A stretch of 14,872 bases of DNA from JAGVGK01 sp038064935. Lineage in GTDB: Bacteria > Patescibacteriota > Minisyncoccia > Phycocordibacterales > JACOZG01. Where the stretch lies: positions 1-14,872 of the forward strand of contig JBBTRZ010000022.1 in NCBI GenBank assembly GCA_038064935.1, given 5' to 3'. Made by a program: the position numbers and the translations under genes. Every line of letters starts with the position of its first letter. Position 1 is the first letter of the stretch. Under the pieces are notes generated by a model. It was given only the letters and a program-made list of their open reading frames with translations, ran no database searches and had not been told where the DNA came from. Positions 1 to 7,012 of this stretch are shown in pieces.

Positions 1-10
1 ACTATTGTAC

Positions 11-42
11 CGAAAAACCCCACAGAAATGTGGGGTTTTTCG
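11..42. terminator. Perfect 14-bp hairpin terminator, probably bidirectional
   Basis: Bases 11-24 and 29-42 are exact reverse complements around a GAAA tetraloop at 25-28. The stem contains CCCC/GGGG and ends in a run of T on the plus strand (36-40), followed by CGTGC. The A run at 13-17 gives a T run on the minus strand too, so it could stop transcription both ways. It most likely ends a gene left of the window and isolates the gene at 117. Confidence 0.85.
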
Positions 43-116
43 TGCAACAAAGCCGATTCGGGAGTGAAATGTAGTAGCTCTTTGGTTTTAACATTCAACT
101 AATAAGGAATAATCTA

Positions 117-551
117 ATGGATTCGCAAGAGGCAATTCGTGTCTCGCTCATAGGATGCTCGACGATCTCAGAAAAAAGTCTTTCGATTAATGGTGCCAAT
201 TATGTTGATACCAAAGTCATTCCAATTCCTCCCAGTCTTCTTGAAACAATGGGTTGGCCAAATGATTTGGTTTTACGATTGGTGCATGCAGATCACACTG
301 ATCGTAAAAACGGCGATTATCACACATATGTCGGTATTCTTTCAAGGTTGAATAAACAGCTTGGAGTGAGAGACATTTCGAATCGTTTCTGTTTGGAGGT
401 AAAGATTGTTGCGAATAGGGGTGAAAGTAGTTGGGCTAAATTTGGCGGGAACTTTAATTGCAGACCGTTTGAGGATTTTGACGAAGTTGGTCCGATTGGT
501 TGGGACGGTTTTACCCTCTTGATGTTTTGGAAAGCAATCGATCGGGAGTGA
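117..551 (+). CDS. Hypothetical protein, 144 aa
   Basis: I do not recognise this family. The start is supported by AAGGA at 104-108, 8 nt before the ATG, and the gene has a terminator on each side, so it is probably a single-gene transcription unit. The product has no signal peptide or membrane segment and should be a soluble cytoplasmic protein. It is rich in aromatic residues and Gly toward the C-terminus, with a WDGFTLLMFW segment near residues 128-137. Two Cys residues (14 and 92) are spaced unlike a metal site; a third lies near 116. The overlapping minus-strand frames at 320-574 have no ribosome site or recognisable content and were not called. It resembles the single-gene units at 9867 and 10603 in layout, but no sequence similarity between the proteins is obvious. 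Confidence 0.7.
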   Translation: MDSQEAIRVSLIGCSTISEKSLSINGANYVDTKVIPIPPSLLETMGWPNDLVLRLVHADHTDRKNGDYHTYVGILSRLNKQLGVRDISNRFCLEVKIVANRGESSWAKFGGNFNCRPFEDFDEVGPIGWDGFTLLMFWKAIDRE

Positions 552-574
552 CACCTCTCAAACACAACACACAA

Positions 575-611
575 GGGCGACCCATCACAACGGGCCGCTC
601 TTTTTTATTTT
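575..611 (+). terminator. Intrinsic terminator of the 117-551 gene
   Basis: A GC-rich imperfect stem (GGGCGACCC at 575-583 with GGGCCGCTC at 592-600; seven Watson-Crick pairs and one G-T pair out of nine) surrounds an 8-nt loop. TTTTTTATTTT at 601-611 follows directly. It sits 24 bp after the stop codon of the plus-strand gene. Confidence 0.8.
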
Positions 612-632
612 CTAAATTATGACGAATCAACC

Positions 633-1370
633 CTACCTCTTTTCCGCCAGAAGTCCGTCAATCAGTTGCTTCATGCCTTCGAAGGGAATGGCGCCTTGGA
701 GCGCAATTTTCTTGCCGTCGGGAGTGATGACTACGGGGAAGGGGGTGCCGTTACCGCCGGCGGCCACCGCATCTTGGTATTGAGCGTCAACGACTGAAGC
801 CGTCGCTCCGTTGTTTTGACATTTGATAAAATCCGCCTCATCAAGACCCATGCTTGAAGCAATAACTGGCAATTGGGCGAGATCAAGACCATTATTGGAC
901 GGGGTTATCTCAAAAACTTTATTAATGTAAGTCCAGAATTGATCATTCCCGCCGAGCTTGAAGGCACACTCCGCGGCCTCGGCTTCTTTCCGCGCTTTCG
1001 AGTGAAGTTGGTCGAGCGGGAAGTGCCGATAAACCCAAGCCACTTGCCCCTTCGCGCCATATTCTTGCATTACTTGAAGCATTGTTTTGTGAAAGGTTTT
1101 GCAGAAAGGGCATTCGAGGTCGGAGAATTCGACAATTTTAATCGGGGCCTGCGGATCACCAAGGAGGTGATCGGCGGCCGAAATCGGTTTCAAATTCTCC
1201 AGTTTTGCATTAGCCGCGATACTCGGAGCCGCCACCTGACCGGCGGATGGCGCGCTACCACTGCCTTGAGAGTAAATCGCCCCCGCAATAATCAAACCGG
1301 CAATCACGATGGCCCCGGGGACTGTATAAGATGCTGACGAAACTTTATTCTCTGTCTTATTTTCTTCCAT
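633..1370 (-). CDS. Membrane-anchored DsbA-like thiol-disulfide oxidoreductase
   Basis: The 245-residue protein has an N-terminal hydrophobic anchor (about residues 17-34), an Ala/Ser/Pro/Gly linker to about 56, then a thioredoxin-fold DsbA domain (about 62-243). The active site CPFC is at 87-90 within FSDLECPFC. The cis-proline loop is GTP at 208-210. An inserted helical region carries further Cys residues at 135 and 184, which could form a structural or second redox pair. The family (DSBA/Thioredoxin_4) oxidises or isomerises disulfides in exported proteins, so the domain should face outside the membrane. No partner DsbB/VKOR gene is in the window. No SD precedes the ATG; AATAAT lies 4 nt upstream and may be a weak -10. 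The gene is transcribed alone, 87 bp after the FAD oxidoreductase. Confidence 0.92.
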   Translation of the reverse strand: MEENKTENKVSSASYTVPGAIVIAGLIIAGAIYSQGSGSAPSAGQVAAPSIAANAKLENLKPISAADHLLGDPQAPIKIVEFSDLECPFCKTFHKTMLQVMQEYGAKGQVAWVYRHFPLDQLHSKARKEAEAAECAFKLGGNDQFWTYINKVFEITPSNNGLDLAQLPVIASSMGLDEADFIKCQNNGATASVVDAQYQDAVAAGGNGTPFPVVITPDGKKIALQGAIPFEGMKQLIDGLLAEKR

Positions 1371-1413
1371 AAAAATTATTTTGATTACTCATAATAATAT
1401 TCAGAGCTTAGCA

Positions 1414-1442
1414 GGTGTTTCCCTTTTAGGCAAATGAACACC
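1414..1442. other. Small inverted repeat between two minus-strand genes
   Basis: GGTGTT at 1414-1419 and AACACC at 1437-1442 are exact complements around a 17-nt loop, in the 87-bp gap between the FAD oxidoreductase and the DsbA-like gene. There is no T run after it, so I would not call it a terminator. It may be a weak mRNA hairpin or chance. Confidence 0.25.
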
Positions 1443-1457
1443 CATTAAAAAATAATC

Positions 1458-3107
1458 TTAAACCGTTGGAGAGAGGTGGTCGGTGAGATATTTGATTGTA
1501 CCGCCAACTTTTTTACCCGGGTTAAAAATGTTTTGCGGATCGAAAATGGTTTTGGTTTGACGAAAGAGTTCACAAATCTCGGGACCGTAGAGTTTTTCTA
1601 GATAAGGCGTTCGGACAATCCCGTCATTATGTTCGGCGGTGATTGACCCGCCGTAAGACACCACGAGATCGTAGACGAGCGAAGAAATTTCCGTAATTAC
1701 TTTCGTGTCGCGTAATTCTTCCGGACCCATGAGCGGAATGATATGGAAATTGCCATCGCCGACATGCCCGGCAATCGTGTACCACAAATGGTAGCGATCA
1801 AGGATCGCCGTCAGTTTAGGTAAGAATTCCGGTAAGAATTCCGGTCGGACGATAATGTCATCAATGAAGGGCGCCGTGCGCTTGCCCTTCACATGGTGCC
1901 GAAGCAGATTGAAACTCTCCCGCCGAATGGTCCAATATTTTGAGGCCTCTTCCGGTGTCTTCGTCACGCGGTGCTGCAAGCCAAGTTTGGCCGCTCGCTT
2001 GGCCGACTCAATGAGCGCATCATTAATTGCCGTTTCGTTATCACCGGAAAATTCCGCCAACACCACAAGTTTAGGCAAGCCACCGCGGATAAGAAAAGAA
2101 ACTTCCGGCAAAAAACTAGCCAGCAAACGGAAAAATCTTTTCGCCTTCATTGACTTCATGATTCCCCGCCAAAAACGCAACGCAAGTTTGATGGTATTAT
2201 CATCGTACGATTCAATACTCTCCGGCTTGAGTGGCAGAAGTTCATTAACCAAACGAGCGACCGGTGTCAAATCTTTCAAAAAAACGACGAGTAATTTAGA
2301 TATTGGTTTGATCGGCACGAGGCGAAAGGTAATCTCTGTCACAATGCCGAGCGTTCCCTGGGAACCAACGATCAGTTTGGCCAAATTGAAAGTTTGTCCA
2401 TCCCAAACATTCCAAAGATAATAACCGGCCGAGTTTTTAGTCACTTTGGGCTTGGCCGCTGCCAGCTCGGTTTCGTGTTCGGTAATTAATTTAAAAAGTT
2501 GGCGGTAAAGATCTCCTTCAAAATCTGATTGCGCCATCTTCGTCTCGAGCGCCGCGCGGTCAAGTGGCTTGACCAGATATTCGTGCCCGTCACTAAAAAT
2601 TATTTTAAGCGATTCGATGTAATCTTCAGTTTTTCCATAAGCGAGCGTCTTCTCGCCACCGGCGTTGTTACCCACCAGGCCGCCCAAAGCGCAGAGCTCG
2701 CGCGAGGCCGGATACGACGGCATGATTCGGCCGTGTTTCAGAGTCTCTTGTTCGAAATCACGGTAGAAGGTGCCCGGGAGCGCGGTTGCTGATTCATCAC
2801 TCACTCGACTCACTCCATGCATAAATTTCGTTACATCGAGAATGATGGACTCGTTGAGTGAACCACCGGACATACAGGTACCCGCGGCCCGGACGGTGAT
2901 CGAGAGTTCGGGGTGGAGTGGCTTCTCGCGCTTCACAAATTCGACCAAGCGCGCGATATCTATGGCATCGCGGGGGAAGAGCACCAGCGCCGGCCGCACC
3001 TTGAAGAGACTGGCGTCGCGGCTATAAGTGTCGAGGGTCGCGGCTTCGGTATGCACTTCGCCGCGGAAAAAAGTTTTAATTGCTCGCGCTAATTCCTCAG
3101 TCAGCAT
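1458..3107 (-). CDS. FAD-binding oxidoreductase, GlcD/D-lactate dehydrogenase type (VAO family)
   Basis: The 549-residue product matches the COG0277 plan: an FAD_binding_4 domain at about 35-180 and a FAD-oxidase C domain at about 265-535. FAD-site motifs are AGTCMSGGS at 75-83, GGLVGNNAGG at 142-151 and GSQGTLGIVTE at 248-258. The C-terminal domain shows HVGDGNFHI at 448-456 and AEHNDGIVRTPY near 491-502. The family oxidises 2-hydroxy acids such as D-lactate or glycolate and passes electrons to a quinone, cytochrome or Fe-S partner. No C-terminal 4Fe-4S domain is fused and no partner lies nearby, so substrate and acceptor remain unknown. The start codon lies inside the end of the aldolase gene (11-bp overlap), implying co-transcription and translational coupling; no SD is visible. 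A 12-bp tandem repeat duplicates PEFL near residues 422-429. Confidence 0.92.
   Translation of the reverse strand: MLTEELARAIKTFFRGEVHTEAATLDTYSRDASLFKVRPALVLFPRDAIDIARLVEFVKREKPLHPELSITVRAAGTCMSGGSLNESIILDVTKFMHGVSRVSDESATALPGTFYRDFEQETLKHGRIMPSYPASRELCALGGLVGNNAGGEKTLAYGKTEDYIESLKIIFSDGHEYLVKPLDRAALETKMAQSDFEGDLYRQLFKLITEHETELAAAKPKVTKNSAGYYLWNVWDGQTFNLAKLIVGSQGTLGIVTEITFRLVPIKPISKLLVVFLKDLTPVARLVNELLPLKPESIESYDDNTIKLALRFWRGIMKSMKAKRFFRLLASFLPEVSFLIRGGLPKLVVLAEFSGDNETAINDALIESAKRAAKLGLQHRVTKTPEEASKYWTIRRESFNLLRHHVKGKRTAPFIDDIIVRPEFLPEFLPKLTAILDRYHLWYTIAGHVGDGNFHIIPLMGPEELRDTKVITEISSLVYDLVVSYGGSITAEHNDGIVRTPYLEKLYGPEICELFRQTKTIFDPQNIFNPGKKVGGTIKYLTDHLSPTV
1819..1842. repeat. In-frame 12-bp tandem duplication inside the FAD oxidoreductase gene
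   Basis: GGTAAGAATTCC occurs twice back to back (1819-1830 and 1831-1842), followed by GGT. On the minus strand it encodes PEFLPEFLP. The exact copy number of two suggests recent slippage or duplication that kept the frame. Confidence 0.9.
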
Positions 3108-3972
3108 GGTGGAAATTGAAGAGTTTGAGTTTTTGACTCACCACGCGCTCGACCGCCTGCATCGCGGGTCGAAGAATTTTGTACGGCGCCACTTCTTCGG
3201 GATTTTCCTGGAGGGATTGCTTCAGGGCGTCGCGGTAAGCAACGCGGATTTCGGTGTTGACATGAACGATCGCTGCCCCCGATTTAATCGCCCCTTGAAT
3301 GTCAGCATCCGTGTTACCCGAGGCCCCGTGGAGGACAAGTGGCACTCGCGCGGCTTCACGCACGCGGCGAATGAGATCGAGGTGGAGCGCCGGGTCACCA
3401 CCAACTTTAAACATGCCGTGGATATTGCCGACCGCCGGGGCGAGGAGATCGACACCGGTCTCTCTCACAAACTGCGCGGCGGCCTCGGGCGTCGGTAAAT
3501 TTTTCTCTTCCAGGGAGACACCCGTCGGCAAAGCGTCTAAAATTTTTGACGATGTGCCAATGTAACCAATCTCGCCTTCGACCAACACCCCATGGCCACT
3601 CGTTCGGGCATAGTCCACACAGCGTTTGGTGACGGCCATATTCTCCTCCATCGGCAATTTACTACCATCGAAAATTACTGCATCATAACCCGCGTCAATC
3701 GCCTCTTTCACTCGATCGAAGGAATAGGTGTGATCAGCGTTTAAAAAAATGGGCAAGCTAGATTCAGCACGCACGCTCGCGACTAGCGCCGCGGCTTGTC
3801 GAACTCCAATGAAATCGCGTTCGCCTTCCGACACCCCGATAATCACTGGCACGGCAAGGGCACGCGCGGCGCGGATAATTCCCCAAAAACCCTCAAGATT
3901 CGAAATATTAAAATGCCCAATCGCTACCCCCCTTTCCCCAGCTTCCTTAATGTACTCCCGCAAAGTTTTCAT
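3097..3972 (-). CDS. fba: Class II fructose-bisphosphate aldolase family protein
   Basis: The 291-residue protein is a class II (zinc) aldolase that cleaves or forms ketose 1,6-bisphosphates, producing dihydroxyacetone phosphate and an aldehyde phosphate. Visible signatures are NADHT at 78-82 (catalytic Asp80, zinc ligand His81), VEGEIG at 131-136 (Glu134), AVGNIHG at 180-186 (His185), LHGASGN at 214-220 (His215) and HVNTEIR at 237-243. All expected metal and catalytic residues are present and the length is typical. Fructose- and tagatose-bisphosphate aldolases cannot be separated by eye, so the substrate is inferred from context. Its 3' end overlaps the FAD oxidoreductase start by 11 bp. It diverges from the PfkB kinase across 45 bp. 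An extended -10 box sits 6 nt before the ATG and no SD is seen, so the mRNA is probably leaderless. Confidence 0.93.
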   Translation of the reverse strand: MKTLREYIKEAGERGVAIGHFNISNLEGFWGIIRAARALAVPVIIGVSEGERDFIGVRQAAALVASVRAESSLPIFLNADHTYSFDRVKEAIDAGYDAVIFDGSKLPMEENMAVTKRCVDYARTSGHGVLVEGEIGYIGTSSKILDALPTGVSLEEKNLPTPEAAAQFVRETGVDLLAPAVGNIHGMFKVGGDPALHLDLIRRVREAARVPLVLHGASGNTDADIQGAIKSGAAIVHVNTEIRVAYRDALKQSLQENPEEVAPYKILRPAMQAVERVVSQKLKLFNFHHAD

Positions 3973-3978
3973 AGGGTT

Positions 3979-3987
3979 ATTCTAGCA
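3979..3987 (-). promoter_or_regulatory. Extended -10 promoter element for fba (leaderless)
   Basis: Read on the minus strand this is TGC-TAGAAT, an extended -10 (TGn plus a TATAAT-like hexamer). Six bases separate it from the fba ATG at 3972, so the usual start point (about 7 nt past the hexamer) falls on the A of the ATG. There is no convincing -35. Confidence 0.65.
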
Positions 3988-4002
3988 TACCAATCAACAT
4001 CT

Positions 4003-4011
4003 TGATATAAT
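4003..4011 (+). promoter_or_regulatory. Extended -10 promoter element for the PfkB kinase gene (leaderless)
   Basis: TGA-TATAAT is a perfect extended -10. Six bases separate it from the ATG at 4018, placing the expected transcription start on the start codon itself. It lies only 18 bp from the oppositely oriented fba -10, so the two promoters share most of their footprint. Confidence 0.7.
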
Positions 4012-4017
4012 CGTCGG

Positions 4018-5028
4018 ATGAAGAATCAACAAGAGCAACAATTTGATTTCGTCGGAATTGGGGATATTGTGACCGATGCCTTCATTCGGTTGAAAAATGC
4101 CGAGCTTCATTGCAGTGTGAATCACGAGCATTGTGAAATTTGCATGGCTTTCGGAGCAAAAATTCCTTATGAGTCGATGACGGTGGTCCCGGCTGTTGGC
4201 AATAGTCCCAACGCCGCCGTCGCTGCCGCGCGCTTGGGGTTACAGACGGCGCTAGTCACTGATCTAGGGACGGATTACCACGGCGATGAAGCGGTCACCA
4301 CTTTAATTAAAGAAAAAGTTGAGCCGCGTTTTGTCCGCCGCCACGCTGGCAAAAAAACTAATTATCATTATGTCTTGTGGTATCAAGATGACCGGACAAT
4401 TCTCATCAAGCATGAAGAATATTCGTATTCATTACCGGAGATAGGGAAACCAAAATGGATTTATCTAAGTTCGCTCGGTGAACACTCGCTTACTTATCAC
4501 GGAATGATTGAGAGATATTTGCAGGAAAACCAGACAGTGAAATTGGCCTTCCAACCCGGCACATTTCAAATTAACTTGGGCCCCGAAAAATTGAAGGGGA
4601 TTTACGAACGGACGGAAATTTTCTTTTGCAATGTGAGTGAAGCGCAAAAAATTCTAAAATTAGAAAACGCAAAACCTGATATCAAGGATTTATTGGCTGG
4701 GGTCAAAAAACTCGGTCCTAGAATTGCTGTCATTACCGATGGCCCGAAGGGGGCTTATGTTTCTTATGGCGAGCAATCATGGTTTATACCACCTTATCCT
4801 GACCCGCAAGCGCCGCTTGAACGCACTGGCGCGGGCGACGCTTTCTCCTCCACCTTTGTCACCGCGGTCGCGCTTGGCAAATCTATTCCCGAAGCTCTCG
4901 CTTGGGCGCCGATTAATTCCATGTCCGTTGTCCAAAGGGTTGGCGCCCAAGCTGGTCTCCTAACGCGCGAAGCGCTTGAGCAATATCTCGCTCAAGCGCC
5001 CGCCAACTACCAACCGAAAATTATTTAA
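4018..5028 (+). CDS. PfkB/ribokinase-family carbohydrate kinase
   Basis: The 336-residue protein has the PfkB layout: N-terminal FVGIGDIVTDAF, substrate-site GNSPNAAVAAARLG at 61-74, NVSEAQ at 205-210 (the NxxE motif for Mg/ATP), ITDGPKGA at 239-246, and the signature RTGAGDAFSS at 269-278 with catalytic base Asp274. The family phosphorylates sugars or sugar phosphates with ATP. Sitting divergently beside a bisphosphate aldolase, it could make that enzyme's substrate from fructose 6-phosphate; that is inference, because PfkB members vary widely in substrate. Unusual is a His/Cys-rich stretch at about 31-42 (His31, Cys32, His36, His38, Cys39, Cys42) in the lid region before AFGAKIPYE. The gene is plus-strand, promoter-proximal and probably leaderless, and converges on the DUF378 gene 20 bp downstream. 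Confidence 0.92.
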   Translation: MKNQQEQQFDFVGIGDIVTDAFIRLKNAELHCSVNHEHCEICMAFGAKIPYESMTVVPAVGNSPNAAVAAARLGLQTALVTDLGTDYHGDEAVTTLIKEKVEPRFVRRHAGKKTNYHYVLWYQDDRTILIKHEEYSYSLPEIGKPKWIYLSSLGEHSLTYHGMIERYLQENQTVKLAFQPGTFQINLGPEKLKGIYERTEIFFCNVSEAQKILKLENAKPDIKDLLAGVKKLGPRIAVITDGPKGAYVSYGEQSWFIPPYPDPQAPLERTGAGDAFSSTFVTAVALGKSIPEALAWAPINSMSVVQRVGAQAGLLTREALEQYLAQAPANYQPKII

Positions 5029-5048
5029 CTTTTAACTAAAACCAGCCA

Positions 5049-5276
5049 CTAGTTACTCGTCGGCGTCCCCATACCAGTCGCCTCGCACTTCTTGCACAAC
5101 GCCTTGTGGTTGAAAATCTCCACGATTGCCGCGAGACCAACCAAAACATAAATCACCTTAGTAATCATCGAGCCCTCCGCGAAGAGATTTCCAATCCCCC
5201 AACCGAAGGCGGTCAGAAGCCAATTCAAGCCGCCGATAATAAGTAGAATGAACGCAATACCATGCAATCCTTTCAT
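5049..5276 (-). CDS. DUF378 family small membrane protein
   Basis: The 75-residue protein matches DUF378 (YuzA-like): an N-terminal hydrophobic helix containing LLIIGGLNWLL (about 7-26), a Gly-rich turn with GWGIGNLF, and a second helix (about 38-54). A short C-terminal tail carries CKKC at 61-64, which could bind metal or form a disulfide. The function of the family is not established. It converges with the PfkB gene and is separated from transketolase by 87 bp that hold an inverted repeat. No clear SD precedes the ATG; TATATT lies just upstream. Confidence 0.85.
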   Translation of the reverse strand: MKGLHGIAFILLIIGGLNWLLTAFGWGIGNLFAEGSMITKVIYVLVGLAAIVEIFNHKALCKKCEATGMGTPTSN

Positions 5277-5318
5277 AAAATATAAAGTTAGCTAATAATA
5301 ATAATGTCGGCGAAGTTA

Positions 5319-5345
5319 GTAAACTGACCGACCTCTCCAGTTTAC
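5319..5345. other. Inverted repeat between transketolase and DUF378 genes
   Basis: GTAAACTG (5319-5326) and CAGTTTAC (5338-5345) are exact complements around an 11-nt loop, just downstream of the transketolase stop. No T run follows on the minus strand, so a simple intrinsic terminator is doubtful. It could be an mRNA 3'-end hairpin or a binding site upstream of DUF378. Confidence 0.4.
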
Positions 5346-5363
5346 CACAATTTGGTCAAGTAC

Positions 5364-6356
5364 TTATCCCCGTCGCGCCAGCACTCGCTTGATCGCGGCT
5401 GTAATTCCAGTTACTCCCAAATTGTAATGTTCCACCAGCTCGGCTGGTGTCCCCGATTGACCGAATTCGTCACGCACGCCGACGAACTCGATCGGCGCTA
5501 GATAATTAGCGGCGAGTAACTCGGCCACTGCCCCACCTAAGCCGCCGATTTGCTGATGCTCTTCCACCGTCACCACCGCTCCGGCCCGCTTCACTTCCGT
5601 CAGGATTGTCTCCTTATCAAGCGGCTTCACGGTGTGGCAATTAATTACCGTCACCATGGTCTTCTCCCGCGCGAGAAGCCGAGCGGCGACGAGGGCATTA
5701 TAAACTAATGGTCCGCAAGCAATGATCACGACGGTCGTTTTCTCGGGACTAATTAAAACATTGGCTTGACCAATGATAAACGGCGAATCGTCGGTTGTTA
5801 TTACCGGCGTTTTCTCGCGGGCAAGGCGAAGGTAAGCAGGACCGTCATGTTTAGCAATCGCCATGGTCGCCCGCTTGGCCTCGAGCGCGTCCGCCGGCAC
5901 CACGACCGTCATCCGCGGAATCACCCGCATAATAGCGATGTCTTCAATCGCTTGATGCGTCCCGCCGTCGGGACCAACCGACACACCAGCGTGGGAGCCG
6001 ACAATCTTCACATTGCGGTTGTTGTAGCAAATCGTCGTTCGGATCTGCTCCCAATTCCGGCCGGGACTAAACATCGCATAGGAAGAGAGGAAAGGGATCT
6101 TACCCATCGCCGCAAGGCCGGAAGCGACTCCGGCTAAATTCTGCTCGGCGACCCCAATCTCGACAAACCGTTGGGGAAACTTATTTTTAAACAAATGCAT
6201 CTGCGTGGACTCGGTCAAATCCGCGCACAAACCAACAATGCGCTCATCTTGCTCGGCTGCGGCCACCAATCCCTCGCCGAAGCCCTTCCGAATTGGCGCC
6301 TGCTCGACATTCAGATCGAAGACTTTCGGATTAAGTTTTTGCGCGGGGTTGAGCAT
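5364..6356 (-). CDS. Transketolase, C-terminal subunit (split form)
   Basis: The 330-residue protein covers the pyrimidine-binding and C-terminal domains of transketolase. Motifs are CADLTES at 44-50, EIGVAEQN at 66-73 with the catalytic Glu71 that activates thiamine diphosphate, SHAGVSVGPDGGTHQ at 121-135, VPADALEA at 153-160, and EEHQQIGGLGGAVAE at 265-279. It needs a partner subunit carrying the diphosphate-binding half to move two-carbon units between sugar phosphates; that partner is not in the window. Its first 85 bp, including the ATG and codons to residue 28, are duplicated at 7337-7421. The coding region is intact. The stop of a small membrane-protein gene lies 9 bp before its ATG, and no SD is visible. 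Given the insertion upstream, its original promoter or partner gene may have been displaced. Confidence 0.92.
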   Translation of the reverse strand: MLNPAQKLNPKVFDLNVEQAPIRKGFGEGLVAAAEQDERIVGLCADLTESTQMHLFKNKFPQRFVEIGVAEQNLAGVASGLAAMGKIPFLSSYAMFSPGRNWEQIRTTICYNNRNVKIVGSHAGVSVGPDGGTHQAIEDIAIMRVIPRMTVVVPADALEAKRATMAIAKHDGPAYLRLAREKTPVITTDDSPFIIGQANVLISPEKTTVVIIACGPLVYNALVAARLLAREKTMVTVINCHTVKPLDKETILTEVKRAGAVVTVEEHQQIGGLGGAVAELLAANYLAPIEFVGVRDEFGQSGTPAELVEHYNLGVTGITAAIKRVLARRG

Positions 6357-6358
6357 AA
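6274..6358. repeat. 85-bp direct repeat, copy 1 (functional 5' end of transketolase)
   Basis: This matches 7337-7421 in 84 of 85 positions at a constant offset of 1,063 bp. The single difference (G at 6345, C at 7408) is synonymous, in proline codon 4. The repeat runs from codon 28 to 2 bp before the transketolase ATG; similarity stops abruptly at both ends. Confidence 0.95.
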
Positions 6359-6365
6359 ATTTAGT

Positions 6366-6680
6366 CTACAAAGAAAAAAAGGAAAATACGAGTATTAAAT
6401 GGAGTACGCTTAGAATGGTTGCTAAAAGTATTTTTGTTGACTTCTTTTGCCTTAAAATTGATCCAAGACCATAAACCGCGATAAAAATTGATGAAAAAAA
6501 CCAAACAAATCTTGAAGTGATGTTAATCCACGGAAAAGCAGTAGTGTAGTCTCCATGAGGTGTCACACCAATAAAAATGAATATTGGAATACAAACTAAG
6601 TAGGTCAAAGATAAAATCCTTAGCCATTTGTAAGATTCATTACTAGAATTCACCGATAGATTATTTTCACTCATATTCAC
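6366..6680 (-). CDS. Small 3-TM membrane protein, hypothetical
   Basis: This 104-residue protein is not recognised. After a polar N-terminus (MNMSENNLSVNSSNES) it shows three hydrophobic segments at about 20-40, 50-72 and 83-103, with a positively charged QKKSTK link between the second and third. It should be an integral membrane protein with both termini near membrane surfaces. It follows the antitoxin gene by 25 bp and ends 9 bp before transketolase, so it may be co-transcribed with either. It is AT-rich like the toxin-antitoxin genes. A second 3-TM protein of almost equal length (7422-7739) stands in the same position before the other copy of the transketolase 5' end, but I cannot show homology by eye. 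Confidence 0.65.
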   Translation of the reverse strand: MNMSENNLSVNSSNESYKWLRILSLTYLVCIPIFIFIGVTPHGDYTTAFPWINITSRFVWFFSSIFIAVYGLGSILRQKKSTKILLATILSVLHLILVFSFFSL

Positions 6681-6705
6681 TTTGGGTATAATTTTACCAC
6701 TTGTA

Positions 6706-6996
6706 TTATTTTTTAACAGTTAGCTCCAAACCTAGACCATGCGTCACTTTGTTTAAAAATACCAGTGACGGATTAACTCGTCCGGATTCAAAACGAGCTA
6801 AAGCGGGCTGGGCGACACCAATCTTTTTAGCCAATGCCTTCTGAGTAAGATTGCTTTGAATCCGCGCGCCAATCAAAGAGTCAATAATCTTGTATTCAAA
6901 TTCTAGATCATCATAAGCCTTCTTGTACCCGGGATTTTTCATCCACTTATTGTGCAGGCTGTGGAATGACTTCAATTTTATTTTTTGCTTTTTCAT
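6706..6996 (-). CDS. HTH (XRE/Cro-like) antitoxin, HigA type
   Basis: The 96-residue protein has a Lys-rich N-terminal arm and a classic five-helix HTH_3 domain from about 38 to the C-terminus: LIGARIQSNLTQKALAKKIG, then VAQPALARFESGRVNPSL. It follows a HigB-like toxin gene by 22 bp, in the toxin-first order typical of higBA modules, so it is expected to neutralise the toxin and repress the module. It has its own extended -10 box (TGT-TATATT) 7 nt before the ATG, which would give a leaderless antitoxin mRNA independent of the toxin. A 16-bp palindrome overlapping that box is a likely self-repression site. No SD is visible. Pairing and function are inferred from family and arrangement. Confidence 0.88.
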   Translation of the reverse strand: MKKQKIKLKSFHSLHNKWMKNPGYKKAYDDLEFEYKIIDSLIGARIQSNLTQKALAKKIGVAQPALARFESGRVNPSLVFLNKVTHGLGLELTVKK

Positions 6997-7003
6997 ACTA
7001 ATA

Positions 7004-7012
7004 AATATAACA
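7004..7012 (-). promoter_or_regulatory. Internal extended -10 promoter for the antitoxin gene
   Basis: On the minus strand this reads TGT-TATATT, 7 nt before the antitoxin ATG at 6996, so transcription should begin at or next to the start codon. Its TG lies in one arm of the palindrome at 7007-7022. Confidence 0.6.

Noticed and set aside
873..1337. Plus-strand 154-codon open frame opposite the DsbA-like gene
   Set aside because: It is fully antisense to a well-supported gene, has no ribosome site, and its Arg/Gly-rich product looks like a mirror frame.
1855..2421. Plus-strand 188-codon open frame opposite the FAD oxidoreductase
   Set aside because: It is antisense to clear family motifs (GSQGTLG and others) and has no SD or promoter; similar antisense frames at 2529-3498 and 9155-9601 are rejected for the same reason.
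5319..5345. 8-bp hairpin after transketolase considered as a terminator
   Set aside because: The stem is AT-containing and no T run follows on the minus strand; kept only as an inverted repeat.
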